Assembly (NCBI RefSeq): GCF_009176545.1
Contig: NZ_VTOJ01000002.1
Coordinates: 1,488,001 to 1,552,000, forward strand
DNA: 64,000 bases
Source of the DNA: Salinigranum salinum
GTDB lineage: Archaea; Halobacteriota; Halobacteria; Halobacteriales; Haloferacaceae
Direction: 5' to 3'
A program made the position numbers and the translations under genes. How positions within the stretch are numbered: position 1 is the stretch's first letter; each line of letters starts with the position of its first letter. This document shows positions 25,132-33,520 of the stretch, piece by piece. The notes beneath the pieces are model-generated. The model made no database searches and was not told the origin of the DNA. It saw only the letters and a list, made by a program, of their open reading frames with translations.

Positions 25132-26058
25132 TCAGGCCCGGAGTTCCTCGCGGAGCCGTGCCATCGTGAGCTCGCGCTCGGCGTGGGCGTTGTGCTGGTG
25201 GATGGACTCGTCGTTCGACTGCTTCATGTGGACCACCGTGTCGTCGGCGAGGTGATCGAACTCGTCGACCACCTGTTCGGCCATCGACCGGACGCAGTCC
25301 TCGACGAACTTCGCGTTCGCGTGGGCGTGGTAGGTCATGTGGTCCTCGTCGGGCCGCTTCGCGAGGTTGTAGATGCGCGCACTCATCGAGTCGCGGGCGA
25401 TGTCGACGACGTCGATGAGGTCGACGTCGGGCGACCCCTCGCTCGTCACCGTCAGCGTGGCGTGACCGCGCTGTGAGTGACCGGGCTGGGGAACCGCCTC
25501 GAGGAACTCCTCGGTCGTCTCCTCGTCGACGCCGAGGTCGAGGAGCGTATCGCGGGCGCGCGAGGCGGACATCCCCTGCGAACACGGACAGACCGTCATG
25601 CCCACGACGCGAGCGCCGATCTCCTCGCGGGTCCCCTCGTCGGTGGCGGTGGCCGAGGCGATGATGTCGACGCTGCTCTGTGTCGAGAGGCCGCTCGCGG
25701 GCGTGTCCTCCTTCAGGATGAGTTCGGCCTCCATGTGGACCTCCGCCGACGAGGTGTAGTCGTGTTTGGCGAGCAGCCGCTCGGCGGCGTCGCCACAGAC
25801 GTCCTCGACTCTGTACGCGGGTTCGGAGACGGCCTCTTCGAGGATCTCGTCGATGACCTGCATGTTCCGGCTCATGTCGATCCCCTTTCTTCCCCCGGGG
25901 AGATCGACGAACACCTCGAACTCCGCCATCAGGACGAGCGGGCGTTTGCCGTTGCGAGCGATCTTGACGAGTTTCTCGACGCCGGTGACGCCGACCTGAC
26001 TCAGCCCCACGGTCACGTCGGGGCGGGTGGCCTGCACGTCGGGCAGCTGATGACTCAT
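25132..26058 (-). CDS. mptA: GTP cyclohydrolase MptA (FolE2 type)
   Basis: A 308-residue enzyme converting GTP to 7,8-dihydroneopterin 2',3'-cyclic phosphate, the first step of archaeal tetrahydromethanopterin/folate-type pterin synthesis. It has the FolE2/COG1469 signatures: the N-terminal [20 protein letters not shown], the metal-binding Cys in [20 protein letters not shown], and FVEDCVRSM plus [15 protein letters not shown] near the end. Length and motifs are complete. ATG 26058 (MSHQLPD) fits homologues better than the ATG 12 nt upstream. It is convergent with the TrmB-like gene and divergent from a membrane-protein gene. Confidence 0.9.
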   Translation of the reverse strand: MSHQLPDVQATRPDVTVGLSQVGVTGVEKLVKIARNGKRPLVLMAEFEVFVDLPGGRKGIDMSRNMQVIDEILEEAVSEPAYRVEDVCGDAAERLLAKHDYTSSAEVHMEAELILKEDTPASGLSTQSSVDIIASATATDEGTREEIGARVVGMTVCPCSQGMSASRARDTLLDLGVDEETTEEFLEAVPQPGHSQRGHATLTVTSEGSPDVDLIDVVDIARDSMSARIYNLAKRPDEDHMTYHAHANAKFVEDCVRSMAEQVVDEFDHLADDTVVHMKQSNDESIHQHNAHAERELTMARLREELRA

Positions 26059-26145
26059 TACCGGAGCCAAGGACCGGGCCTGATTAGGACTTTCGATGGG
26101 GTGACTCGGGTCTTTTTGCCACCATTTGTCACTGCATCGACACCG

Positions 26146-26154
26146 TTTTTATAC
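26146..26154 (+). promoter_or_regulatory. TATA box of the six-helix membrane protein gene
   Basis: TTTTTATAC-type box centred about 27 nt before the ATG at 26177, indicating a leaderless transcript. Confidence 0.65.
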
Positions 26155-26176
26155 CAGTCGACGAACGCGTCCACGC

Positions 26177-26947
26177 ATGTCCCTCCAACTCGGATCCGCC
26201 CTGAAAGGCGGTGCCGAACGGCTCGCGAGCCGGACCGGCGTCGTCGTCCTCACCGTGTACGCGGCGGTGATGCTCGTCTACCAGTTGAGCGTCAACACAC
26301 TGCTCCAGTCCCTCCTCACCAGTCTGGTACCGGCAGGAGCCGACCGGGTCGCCTCGCCGGCTCTCGTGACGCTCCCGCTGCCGAACGTCGTGGCGGGAGT
26401 GCTGGTCGTCGTCACGCTGCTCGCGGCGACCGTCGTCAGCGTCGTCGCCGTCCGGACGTTCGTCGCCCGCGAGCGGGAGCGGATCCCGCGACGGTTCCTG
26501 ACCGACCGGATGCTGTTCGTCGTGGCGAACCTCGTCGTCGGGGGAATAGCGTTCGGACTGATCGTCCTCGTCGGCACGATTCTCCTAGTCGTTCCAGGTA
26601 TCGTCGCCTACGTCGGGCTGCTGTTCATGGTGCAGTTCGTCGCCGTCGAGAAGGTGAACTTCGTGACGGCAATGCGTCGGAGCTGGCGGCTCACTCGGGG
26701 GAGCCGGATCCGGATCTTCCTCCTCGTGCTCGTGCTCTTCGCCGCGACGCTCGTCGTGACGTTCGTCGTCAACTTCGGGCTGGGCCTCGCAGTCGGCTCC
26801 GGGAGCGCCGGACTCGGTGTCGGGCTGGTGAACGTCCTCCTGACGCTGTACCTGCTCGCCGTGACCTGCGACGCGTTCGTCCAGCTCCGCGACGACGACA
26901 GGTCGCCGACGGGAACGCAGCCGACGGCGGACGCGGTCGGCACCTAG
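26177..26947 (+). CDS. Six-helix membrane protein (DUF7847/GPDPase-membrane-domain-like)
   Basis: A 256-residue integral membrane protein with about six hydrophobic segments (near residues 20-45, 70-95, 115-150, 180-205, 215-240). Between helices 4 and 5 it carries VEKVNFVTAMRRSWRLTRG, a motif typical of haloarchaeal proteins resembling the membrane domain of glycerophosphodiester phosphodiesterases. The N- and C-termini are hydrophilic. No catalytic residues are apparent. It is convergent with the next gene, which ends 1 bp away, leaving no room for a terminator between them. Confidence 0.65.
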   Translation: MSLQLGSALKGGAERLASRTGVVVLTVYAAVMLVYQLSVNTLLQSLLTSLVPAGADRVASPALVTLPLPNVVAGVLVVVTLLAATVVSVVAVRTFVARERERIPRRFLTDRMLFVVANLVVGGIAFGLIVLVGTILLVVPGIVAYVGLLFMVQFVAVEKVNFVTAMRRSWRLTRGSRIRIFLLVLVLFAATLVVTFVVNFGLGLAVGSGSAGLGVGLVNVLLTLYLLAVTCDAFVQLRDDDRSPTGTQPTADAVGT

Positions 26948-26948
26948 G

Positions 26949-27341
26949 CTACGGCCAGTCGTCGCGGCCGTCGTCCTCGAACGGGTCGTCGTCCTCCTCG
27001 GCGTCGCCGAGCGTCCAGCCTGCGGCCTCCGCCGCCTGCTCGATCGGGAGGAACTCCCACCCGGTCTCCTCGGCGGCCTCGCGGTCTTCGTCCGAGGTGC
27101 CGACGAAGACGTGGCGGTCGGTGTCGAACTGCCGCTTGACGTTCTCGAGGCTCTCGACCACGCCTCGCGGACCGGAGAAGAAGTCCTGTCTGACGCGGTG
27201 TTTCCGCGTGTAGTTCGTCACGACGTACGTGGGCTGTTCGCTCACGACGCCGACGTACTTCGTCCACTGTCGAGTGTCCGAGAACACCGCTGTCGGGTCC
27301 GCGAGCGCTTTGAGCGCGTCGAGTTCGAAGGCGAGTGTCAT
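26949..27341 (-). CDS. Conserved haloarchaeal protein of unknown function
   Basis: A 130-residue soluble, acidic protein. It starts MTLAFELDALKALADP and contains QWTKYVGVVSEQPTYVV, TRKHRVRQDFFSGPRG and VFVGTSDEDREAAEETGWE, ending in an Asp/Glu-rich tail. I recognise the pattern as a haloarchaeal family of undefined function. The first half has alpha/beta character and the RQDFFSGPRG loop looks like a nucleic-acid or phosphate-binding loop, but this is inference. An upstream ATG (27368) would add nine residues. Convergent with the membrane-protein gene. Confidence 0.7.
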   Translation of the reverse strand: MTLAFELDALKALADPTAVFSDTRQWTKYVGVVSEQPTYVVTNYTRKHRVRQDFFSGPRGVVESLENVKRQFDTDRHVFVGTSDEDREAAEETGWEFLPIEQAAEAAGWTLGDAEEDDDPFEDDGRDDWP

Positions 27342-27591
27342 CGTCCCACTCCGGTCGCCGGCGTCCATGATCTCACGAAGAGAGTCACGCCGAAAAACGG
27401 CTTCGCTTCCGGACGGTGTCCGCGGTGTGGCCGTTCACTCCTGACGGGAGCGGTCGGTGGACACGACGACGTCGGCGTCGCGGGGACGTGGCCCGCGTCG
27501 GGTCGGTCCGGCGGTCACCGGGACGGATCGGAACCACGGCCCGGTGGCCAGGCCAGGGACGGGACGGGAGCTGGAGCGAGAGGCGGGGGGA

Positions 27592-27711
27592 TGGATCGAA
27601 GACGGGAGGCTGGAGTGAATCGAAGACGGGGAACCGGAGTGGATCGAAGACGGAAGACCGGGGTGGATCGAAGACCGAAGAGAGGAGTGGACCGAAGACG
27701 GAGAGCGAGGC
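27592..27711. repeat. Five tandem 24-bp repeats
   Basis: Five contiguous 24-bp units (27592-27615, 27616-27639, 27640-27663, 27664-27687, 27688-27711) share the core TGGATCGAAGACGG, with variation mostly in the last ten bases. They lie in the 385-bp gap 27342-27726 between two minus-strand genes and end 15 bp before the stop codon of the oxidoreductase gene. The period is a multiple of three, so every frame carries an eight-residue repeat, but no frame has a supported start and codon use is unconvincing. The rest of the gap shows no gene I can support. Confidence 0.85.
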
Positions 27712-27726
27712 GGTCGGGCGAGCGAG

Positions 27727-28962
27727 TTACTGCTGTGCCGGGGCGATCTTGTCGAGGTCGACGCGCTTCTCCAGGAGCGTCTCCTTCTGGTCGGAGACGA
27801 CGCGCTCCTCGCGCATCAGCTTCTTGTACGCCGACTGGGCGGAGAGGTCGCCGACGAGGACGCCGCCGATGATCCTGCCGTCCTTGAACGTGATACGACG
27901 CCACGTGTTGTCCTCGTACTTGCGCTCGGCGTCGTCGTCACCGAGGGTCGGGTGACCGAACGAGAGGAAGGGGAAGTCGAAGTGCGTGATGGAGTACGAG
28001 GAGACCCAGCGGAACTCCTCGGAGGCGTAGTCGACCATGTTCTTCGCGGCGATCGTCCCCTGTTCCTTCGCGGAGCCCCACGCGCCGTTCTGGGTGCGCT
28101 CGCCGAGGATGACGTCGTGGAACTGGGTGATGTCGCCGGCGGCGAAGATGTCGTCGTCGTTCGTCCGCATGTACTCGTCGACGACGATCCCGTCGTCGCA
28201 GACGACGTCCGTCCCCTGCAGGAGTTCGGCGTTGAAGTCGAGCCCGATGGCGATGCCGACGAACTCGGAGTCGTAGCGGTCGCCGTTGGGGTCGACGGTC
28301 GAGACGACGTGGCCGTCGTCGTCGGTCTCGAAGCGGTCGACGCCGGAGCCGAAGACGGGCGTCACGCCGCGCTCTTCCAGCGCGTCGTGGATGATCTCGG
28401 CACCGTCGGGCGACAGGGCGTAGCGCCACCAGCACTCGCCGCGCATCAGGTAGTGTGCGTCGATCTCCTGTGCGGCGCAGATCGCCGCGAGATCGATCCC
28501 GAGGAGGCCGGCCCCGACGACGACGCCCGTCTCGGAGTTCTCGGCGTGTTCGCGGATGGCGCGGGCGTCCTGGAACGTCCAGAAGTGGTGGATTCCCTCG
28601 GCGTCGGAGTTCTCGACCGGCAGCTGCGTGGGGGTCCCGCCCGTGGCGACGAGGAGTTTGTCGTACTCGATCTCGTCGCCCTCGTGGGTTCTGAGGGTGT
28701 GTGCGTCGGGGTCGACGCCCGTCACGACCGTGTTGAGACGCAGGTCGATGTCGCGGTCGGCGTACCACGAGTCGCTGTGGATGGAGATGGGGGCCTCGGG
28801 GAGTTTGCCCTTCGCGAACTCCTTGATGAGGATCCGGTTGTACAGGGCCTCGCCCTCGTCTGTGATGACGGTGACATCGGCGTCTGGCGCCTCCTCACGG
28901 AGCGTCTCGGCCGCGGAGGAACCCGCGATGCCGTCGCCGATGATCACATACGACTGGCTCAT
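27727..28962 (-). CDS. NAD(P)H/FAD-dependent oxidoreductase (NirB/rubredoxin-reductase-like)
   Basis: A 411-residue pyridine-nucleotide flavoprotein. The FAD-binding motif IIGDGIAGSSAAE lies at the N-terminus, TGGTPTQLPV is the second FAD contact and VVGAGLLGIDLAA is the NAD(P)H-binding motif. TNDDDIFAAGDI is the final FAD site. There is no CxxC redox pair, which places it with NirB-, rubredoxin-reductase- and ferredoxin-reductase-like enzymes that pass electrons to a protein partner. ATG 28962 (MSQSYVIIG) fits the TATA element ATTAACC 20-28 nt upstream better than the ATG at 28971. No nitrite reductase or rubredoxin gene is adjacent, so the electron acceptor is unknown. Confidence 0.8.
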   Translation of the reverse strand: MSQSYVIIGDGIAGSSAAETLREEAPDADVTVITDEGEALYNRILIKEFAKGKLPEAPISIHSDSWYADRDIDLRLNTVVTGVDPDAHTLRTHEGDEIEYDKLLVATGGTPTQLPVENSDAEGIHHFWTFQDARAIREHAENSETGVVVGAGLLGIDLAAICAAQEIDAHYLMRGECWWRYALSPDGAEIIHDALEERGVTPVFGSGVDRFETDDDGHVVSTVDPNGDRYDSEFVGIAIGLDFNAELLQGTDVVCDDGIVVDEYMRTNDDDIFAAGDITQFHDVILGERTQNGAWGSAKEQGTIAAKNMVDYASEEFRWVSSYSITHFDFPFLSFGHPTLGDDDAERKYEDNTWRRITFKDGRIIGGVLVGDLSAQSAYKKLMREERVVSDQKETLLEKRVDLDKIAPAQQ

Positions 28963-29258
28963 ATCCGCCACGTTGTAGTTCGGGGTTAATGTGGATTGCT
29001 ATCCGTGCATCATCGGCGAGAATCGGTCCTACGCCGCGACACGCCTCGCGTCCGAGCGTCGCCGAACGGCTCGCTCTCGGGCAACACAGTCACGGATTCC
29101 GGACGGTCGAGCGACGGGATCGGCACATCGTGACAGGAGTTCCGAACGTTGCGGCGGGCGGCGCGCGGTGAGGCCGCCGGTGAACCGCCGATCGGGATCG
29201 AGTGGTCGACACCCCGTGCCGCAACCCTTACCCGAGTTCGCACCAACCTCCGGACGAG

Positions 29259-29876
29259 ATGAAGATCCGCCAGAACCTCCGGCACTGGGCGGCGAAGAAG
29301 GCGCTCACGACGCCCGTGGTGGGCGACATCGCCCGCGACAAACTCGTCGACCTCCACGTCGACGTCTTCGGCCGGAAGGCCGACGAGGGCCGCCGCGAGG
29401 AGCGCGAGGACCACATGGCCGACTTCTTCCACTGTACGTTCGACACGTACGTCGCGGCGCTCGACGCCGGGTTCACCGAGGCCGAGGCCCGCGAGGTCAC
29501 CCACGTCCAGGCCAACTTCGACTTCTTCAACCACGGCTGGACCGAGATGATGGAGTTCCCGGCCGACGAACTGGAGGCCCACTACGAGCGGTACGAGTCG
29601 TTCTTCCGCGCACACTCGATCACCATCGACGACCCGCTCGGCGACTTCCGGACCCGCGAGATCCCGTCCGCGCCGTCGACCCCCGAGAAACTCGACGCGC
29701 CGGAGCACCCCCACGCCGAGGGTGGCTTCGCCGACGACGTCTACGTCGAGGACGAGGAGGGGAACCTCCACGTCGGCGACGCCATCACCCCCGACGACGA
29801 GGAGGTCGACGTCACGGCCGCCCCCGGGATGCAGGACGTCGACGCCGACGAGAACGAGGACGCGAAGGCCGACTGA
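29259..29876 (+). CDS. DUF6149-type haloarchaeal protein
   Basis: A 205-residue soluble protein. It begins MKIRQNLRHWAAKKALTTP, followed by a helical domain (VDLHVDVFGRKADEGRREER, CTFDTYVAALDAGFTEAEAR, EVTHVQANFDFFNHGW) and a strongly acidic, Pro-rich C-terminal tail of about 60 residues. I recall the family as DUF6149 (haloarchaea only), with no known role. The start is chosen at the conserved MKIRQN; TTACCC near 29229-29234 upstream is a weak promoter candidate. It is divergent from the flavoprotein gene with a 296-bp gap in which I see nothing else. Confidence 0.75.
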   Translation: MKIRQNLRHWAAKKALTTPVVGDIARDKLVDLHVDVFGRKADEGRREEREDHMADFFHCTFDTYVAALDAGFTEAEAREVTHVQANFDFFNHGWTEMMEFPADELEAHYERYESFFRAHSITIDDPLGDFRTREIPSAPSTPEKLDAPEHPHAEGGFADDVYVEDEEGNLHVGDAITPDDEEVDVTAAPGMQDVDADENEDAKAD

Positions 29877-29982
29877 CCCCGGCGCTCGCGAACCGATCGG
29901 GACCGGGGAGACGCCGGGTTGCGGTCGGTCGTGCAGTGATGGACAGCGGTCGCGTCCGGGGCTACCGGCGACGGCGCTCGTC

Positions 29983-31365
29983 TCACTTCTCGCCCGCACC
30001 GTCCGCCACGGCCCGGTCCGGGTCGCGAGGATCCGTCGAGGACGCTTCGTCCGCTGGTGCCCGGGCGTCGATCCGGTCGGCACACTCGAAACCGGCGACG
30101 ATCCCACCGTTGAGCGATCGCTCGGGGTACTGCGCCCGCGAGGCCATCCCCGCATAGTAGAGGCCGTCGGCCACCTCCCGCAGGTCGTACGGGACGACCT
30201 TCTCGAGGTAGCCGCGCTCGTACACCGGCGCGGCGCGGGGGTTGCGCGCGAGGCGGAACCGTTCGACTGACTCCCGCGAAAACGAGGGGAACATCTCCTC
30301 GACGTGCGAGAGCCACAGCTCCTCGATCTCGTCGTCGGAGGCCTGCCAGAGGTCCTCGTCGTACTCCTGGACGTAGCTGGCGACGTACAGCAGGTGCTTC
30401 CCGCCGTACCTGTCGGGGGAGACGAAGTTCGTGTGCTCGATGAGCGCGCCGAACGGCGCGTCGTGGGCGACGTTCAGCCAGTAGGTGTCCGTGAGGGAGT
30501 CGTCCATCGTGACGACCGCACACACCGCGCCCTGGAAGTCGACGTCGCACTCGTAGCCACAGAGCGCCTCGAGGACGTTCGGCATCGCTGCGACGACGAC
30601 TCCCTCAGTGTCGTGGGTCTCGGTCGCCGCTCCCGTGTCGACGGTGAGCGTCGACACCGCGCCGTCTTCGAGGGAGAGGTCCGTCACGCGTGCGCCGGTG
30701 GTGACGTTCTCCCGCCCCACGGCCTCGACGAGGGCGTCGATGAACGGGGCGAACCCGCCGTCGAAGTAACCGAGGATCTCCCCGCGGAGGAGGTCGCGCT
30801 CGCCGCGGAACTTGATCCTGCCCAGCAGCCACGCGGCGCTCACGTCCTCCTTGCGGGAGCCGAACTTCGCGTCGAGCAACGGCTCGAAGAACTGGTCGTA
30901 GACGCCCTCGGTCGTGTGCTCGACGATGAACTCTCTGACAGGCGTGTCCTCGTACGCCTCGAGCGACTCGTAGGAGTCGAAGCGGGGGCGACCGCCGCGG
31001 AGGTCGACGCCGAGGGTGAGCATCCCCAGCCGGAACTTGTCGTAGATCGAGAGATGCGGGTAGGCGAGGATCTCCCACGGAGTGTCGAGCGGGTGGACGA
31101 CGCCGTCGACGTAGTAGGCGTTCTTGCCGACGAGCCACTCGAGTCGGTCGCCGACCCCGAGCTCGTCGGCGAGCTCGACGATGGTCTCTTCCGACTTCGA
31201 GAGGTGGTGGTAGAAGCTCTCGATGCGGTCTCCCGGCGTCTCGTATGTCGCGGCGAGTCCCCCGAGGTCGTCCGAGGCCTCGAACACGTGGACGTCGTGG
31301 CCGTGCTGTCGGAGTCGGTAGGCGGCGGCGAGCCCGGCGATTCCCCCGCCGACGACGTGGATCAT
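29983..31365 (-). CDS. FAD-dependent amine-oxidase/protoporphyrinogen-oxidase-like protein
   Basis: A 460-residue flavoprotein of the amine-oxidase superfamily. The dinucleotide motif VVGGGIAGLAAAYRLRQHGH, with the downstream acidic residue in VHVFEASDDLGG, starts directly at the N-terminus. The C-terminal FAD motif is GLYYAGMASRAQYPERSLNGG. YHHLSKSEET and FYHH-type motifs are typical of the UDP-galactopyranose-mutase/protoporphyrinogen-oxidase-like proteins found near glycan or lipid genes. The substrate is not identifiable. The last 25 residues are an acidic, disordered tail. It is monocistronic and convergent with DUF6149. Confidence 0.8.
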   Translation of the reverse strand: MIHVVGGGIAGLAAAYRLRQHGHDVHVFEASDDLGGLAATYETPGDRIESFYHHLSKSEETIVELADELGVGDRLEWLVGKNAYYVDGVVHPLDTPWEILAYPHLSIYDKFRLGMLTLGVDLRGGRPRFDSYESLEAYEDTPVREFIVEHTTEGVYDQFFEPLLDAKFGSRKEDVSAAWLLGRIKFRGERDLLRGEILGYFDGGFAPFIDALVEAVGRENVTTGARVTDLSLEDGAVSTLTVDTGAATETHDTEGVVVAAMPNVLEALCGYECDVDFQGAVCAVVTMDDSLTDTYWLNVAHDAPFGALIEHTNFVSPDRYGGKHLLYVASYVQEYDEDLWQASDDEIEELWLSHVEEMFPSFSRESVERFRLARNPRAAPVYERGYLEKVVPYDLREVADGLYYAGMASRAQYPERSLNGGIVAGFECADRIDARAPADEASSTDPRDPDRAVADGAGEK

Positions 31366-31531
31366 CGTCGGGCGTTCGGGACGCGCGTGTTAGGCCCTTG
31401 TGGTTCGGCGAGCACGACCGGCTCCACGAACACCCACTCTCCCGTTCGGTTCGGACAGCACTGACCGCTTCGATCGTCGGTCAGAGTTCGTGCAAATAGT
31501 TAACACGGATCGTCACCAACATGTCGATGCA

Positions 31532-31735
31532 ATGTCAGTCGACAAGGAGGTCACTATCACGGCGACCAGCACGGACTCGTGGGAAGCGGCAGCAATGGCC
31601 GCGGTCGAACGCACGGAGGCGACCGTCAACAGCCTCCAGTGGGCCGTCGTCGAGGACCAGTGGCTCGATCTCAAGGAGGGTGGGTCGCCCGTCTACAAGA
31701 CGAAAGTGAACATCGGGTTCCGCGTGGAGCAGTGA
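31532..31735 (+). CDS. Dodecin flavin-binding protein
   Basis: A 67-residue protein of the dodecin family, which assembles into a hollow dodecamer storing flavins. In Halobacterium salinarum it binds riboflavin and lumichrome. Trp37 (SLQWAVVEDQ) is the stacking tryptophan that sandwiches the flavin ring, and the VYKTKVNIGFRVE strand closes the fold. ATG 31532 (MSVDKEVTITATS) fits the family's usual length of 65-75. An AT-rich AAATAGTTAAC at 31494-31504 is the likely TATA, giving a transcript start close to the ATG. Monocistronic. Confidence 0.9.
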   Translation: MSVDKEVTITATSTDSWEAAAMAAVERTEATVNSLQWAVVEDQWLDLKEGGSPVYKTKVNIGFRVEQ

Positions 31736-31802
31736 GGGCCGCGCCGCGAGGGTGCGTCCCGACCGAATAACCGACGGACAGGGCGCTTTGGCCCTTCGCT
31801 AC

Positions 31803-31811
31803 CTTTTTACT
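31803..31811 (+). promoter_or_regulatory. TATA box of homoserine kinase gene
   Basis: CTTTTTACT centred about 27 nt before the ATG at 31834; leaderless promoter. Confidence 0.6.
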
Positions 31812-31833
31812 CGCCGTTCGTAAACAGCGGGGC

Positions 31834-32712
31834 ATGCTGACGGTCAGGGCTCCCGCGACGAGCGCGAACCTCGGGAGCGGCTTCGACGTCTTCGGCGTCG
31901 CCCTCGACCGCCCGGCCGACGTCGTCCGCGTCGAGAAGGCCGACGAGACGACCATCGAGGTGACGGGGACCGGCGCGACGTACATCCCGACCGACCCCGA
32001 CGGCAACACTGTCGGCGCGGTCGCCGAGGCGCTGGACGCGCCCGCCCACATCCGGATCGACAAGGGGGTCCGTCCCTCCTCCGGGCTGGGGTCGTCGGCG
32101 GCCTCCGCGGCGGCGGCGGCCCTCGGGCTGAACGAGCTGTACGACCGGGGGCTCACGAAGAAGGAGCTCGTCCCAATCGCGGCGGAGGGCGAGGCGGTCG
32201 TCTCCGGCGAGGCGCACGCCGACAACGTCGCGCCGTCGCTCCTCGGCGGGTTCACCATCGCCTCGAACGGGGAGATCACTGCCGTCGACGCCGACATTCC
32301 GCTGGTCGCCTGCCTCCCCGAGATCGCCGTCTCGACCCGCGACGCCCGCCGGGTCGTCCCCTCGACGACCGACCTCACCGACCTGGTAGACACCGTGGGT
32401 CACGCCGCGACGCTCACCGTCGGGATGTGCCGATCCGACCCGGAACTCGTCGGCGAGGGGATGACCGACGAGGTCGTCACGCCCGCGCGAGCGAGCCTCA
32501 TCTCGGGGTACACGCAGGTTCGGACCGCGGCGTTCGACGCCGGGGCGACGGGCGTCACGGTGTCGGGTGCCGGCCCCTCGGTCATCGCGGCCTGTTACGC
32601 GCCGGACCGGCGGGCGGTCGCCGGTGCGATGGTCGACGCCTTCGCCGACGTGGGCGTCGACGCCCGGGCCTACCAGACGGAGATCGGCCGCGGCGCCGAA
32701 CTGCTAGAGTGA
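31834..32712 (+). CDS. thrB: Homoserine kinase
   Basis: A 292-residue GHMP-family kinase that phosphorylates homoserine on the way to threonine. The N-terminus MLTVRAPATSANLGSGFDVF is the substrate-site motif of ThrB. The ATP-binding P-loop-like motif is RPSSGLGSSAASAAAAA (residues 81-97), and GVTVSGAGPSVIA is the third GHMP motif near residue 245. Length and motifs are complete. It is monocistronic; threonine synthase and homoserine dehydrogenase are not in the window. Confidence 0.93.
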   Translation: MLTVRAPATSANLGSGFDVFGVALDRPADVVRVEKADETTIEVTGTGATYIPTDPDGNTVGAVAEALDAPAHIRIDKGVRPSSGLGSSAASAAAAALGLNELYDRGLTKKELVPIAAEGEAVVSGEAHADNVAPSLLGGFTIASNGEITAVDADIPLVACLPEIAVSTRDARRVVPSTTDLTDLVDTVGHAATLTVGMCRSDPELVGEGMTDEVVTPARASLISGYTQVRTAAFDAGATGVTVSGAGPSVIAACYAPDRRAVAGAMVDAFADVGVDARAYQTEIGRGAELLE

Positions 32713-33023
32713 ATTCGGGTCAGAGAGGGGGCCGACGTACCGGCGGAGGAGACGGCGGACGCGAACCGCACTCGTGACGAGACGACGGAGAACGCGGCGC
32801 TCGCAGGGTAGTGCAGACTCATCGTCCCGACCCCGAGAGTGGCCGTACCCACGAAGCCGATGTCGCGGTCCAGTTCGGGCTCGGCGCTCGTCTCCCCTCG
32901 CTCGTGCGAGGGTGATCGCGAAAACGTGACCGAAGAACCTCGCCACCGACGGGACGCGACGAGTGCTCCCGGGACAACTATTATTCGCCAGGAGTCGAAA
33001 GCCGGAGAACGGGGTGGTCACGG
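32713..33023. other. Gene-free interval
   Basis: This 311-bp stretch contains open frames on both strands, but none has a plausible start, promoter or protein character. A TATA-like ACTATTATT near 32979-32987 may serve the small gene that follows. Confidence 0.4.
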
Positions 33024-33155
33024 ATGCCGATCGTCCCGCACTACCCGTCGGACGAACCCACGGACGACGACGCACCGGATTTCGGTGAGATCGTCGACCG
33101 CATCCTCAACGGCGGTGACAGGCCGAACCCGGTCGTCTCCGCCGCAGGCGCATAG
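33024..33155 (+). CDS. Possible small acidic protein (43 residues)
   Basis: The ATG at 33024 opens a 43-codon frame ending in TAG. The protein begins MPIVPHYPSDEPTDDDAPDF and continues GEIVDRILNGGDRPNP, an acidic sequence typical of haloarchaeal small proteins. The AT-rich box ACTATTATT (about 32979-32987) lies about 40 nt upstream. I know no family for it, so it could be a chance frame. It precedes a minus-strand membrane-protein gene (convergent). Confidence 0.45.
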   Translation: MPIVPHYPSDEPTDDDAPDFGEIVDRILNGGDRPNPVVSAAGA

Positions 33156-33200
33156 CCCGCCGACCACGCCTGAATTTCTTTGTCGAGCGGCCGTCGACCG

Positions 33201-33365
33201 TCAGGGTCGGCCCCACTGGTAGAACCACCACGCGATGCCGAGGAGCATGAGGCCGATTCCGAGGGTAGACGTCGCCGGTTCGGGGATGACGAAGAGGACG
33301 AAGCCCACGACGATGAGCGCCGTCGGTTCGATTTCGTCCCAGTAGTCCGCGAGTGAGAGTCCCAT
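33201..33365 (-). CDS. Small two-helix membrane protein (54 residues)
   Basis: A 54-residue protein, MGLSLADYWDEIEPTALIVV, followed by FVLFVIPEPATSTLGIG and LMLLGIAWWFYQWGRP. Two transmembrane helices are separated by a short PEPATS loop, with conserved aromatic residues at the C-terminus. This type of small membrane protein is widespread in haloarchaea with no known function. Much longer open frames on this strand are antisense artefacts of the ketopantoate reductase gene. Confidence 0.75.
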   Translation of the reverse strand: MGLSLADYWDEIEPTALIVVGFVLFVIPEPATSTLGIGLMLLGIAWWFYQWGRP

Positions 33366-33520
33366 TTCGCAGGGCCGTTCGCCGCCCCGTGGTATGTGTC
33401 TTGTCACTCCGGGGGCGACGACAGCGTCCCAGGGCGGCGATGCTGTCAAGCCGGACACCGATGTATCTCGACCATGGCATCGAGTGTGCTGGACACCGGA
33501 CCACCAGTGGGAGAGAGCCG

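Noticed and set aside
27592..27711. A repeat-containing small protein encoded by the 24-bp array
   Set aside because: All frames show an eight-residue repeat, which is a trivial result of the period; none has a plausible start, promoter or composition.
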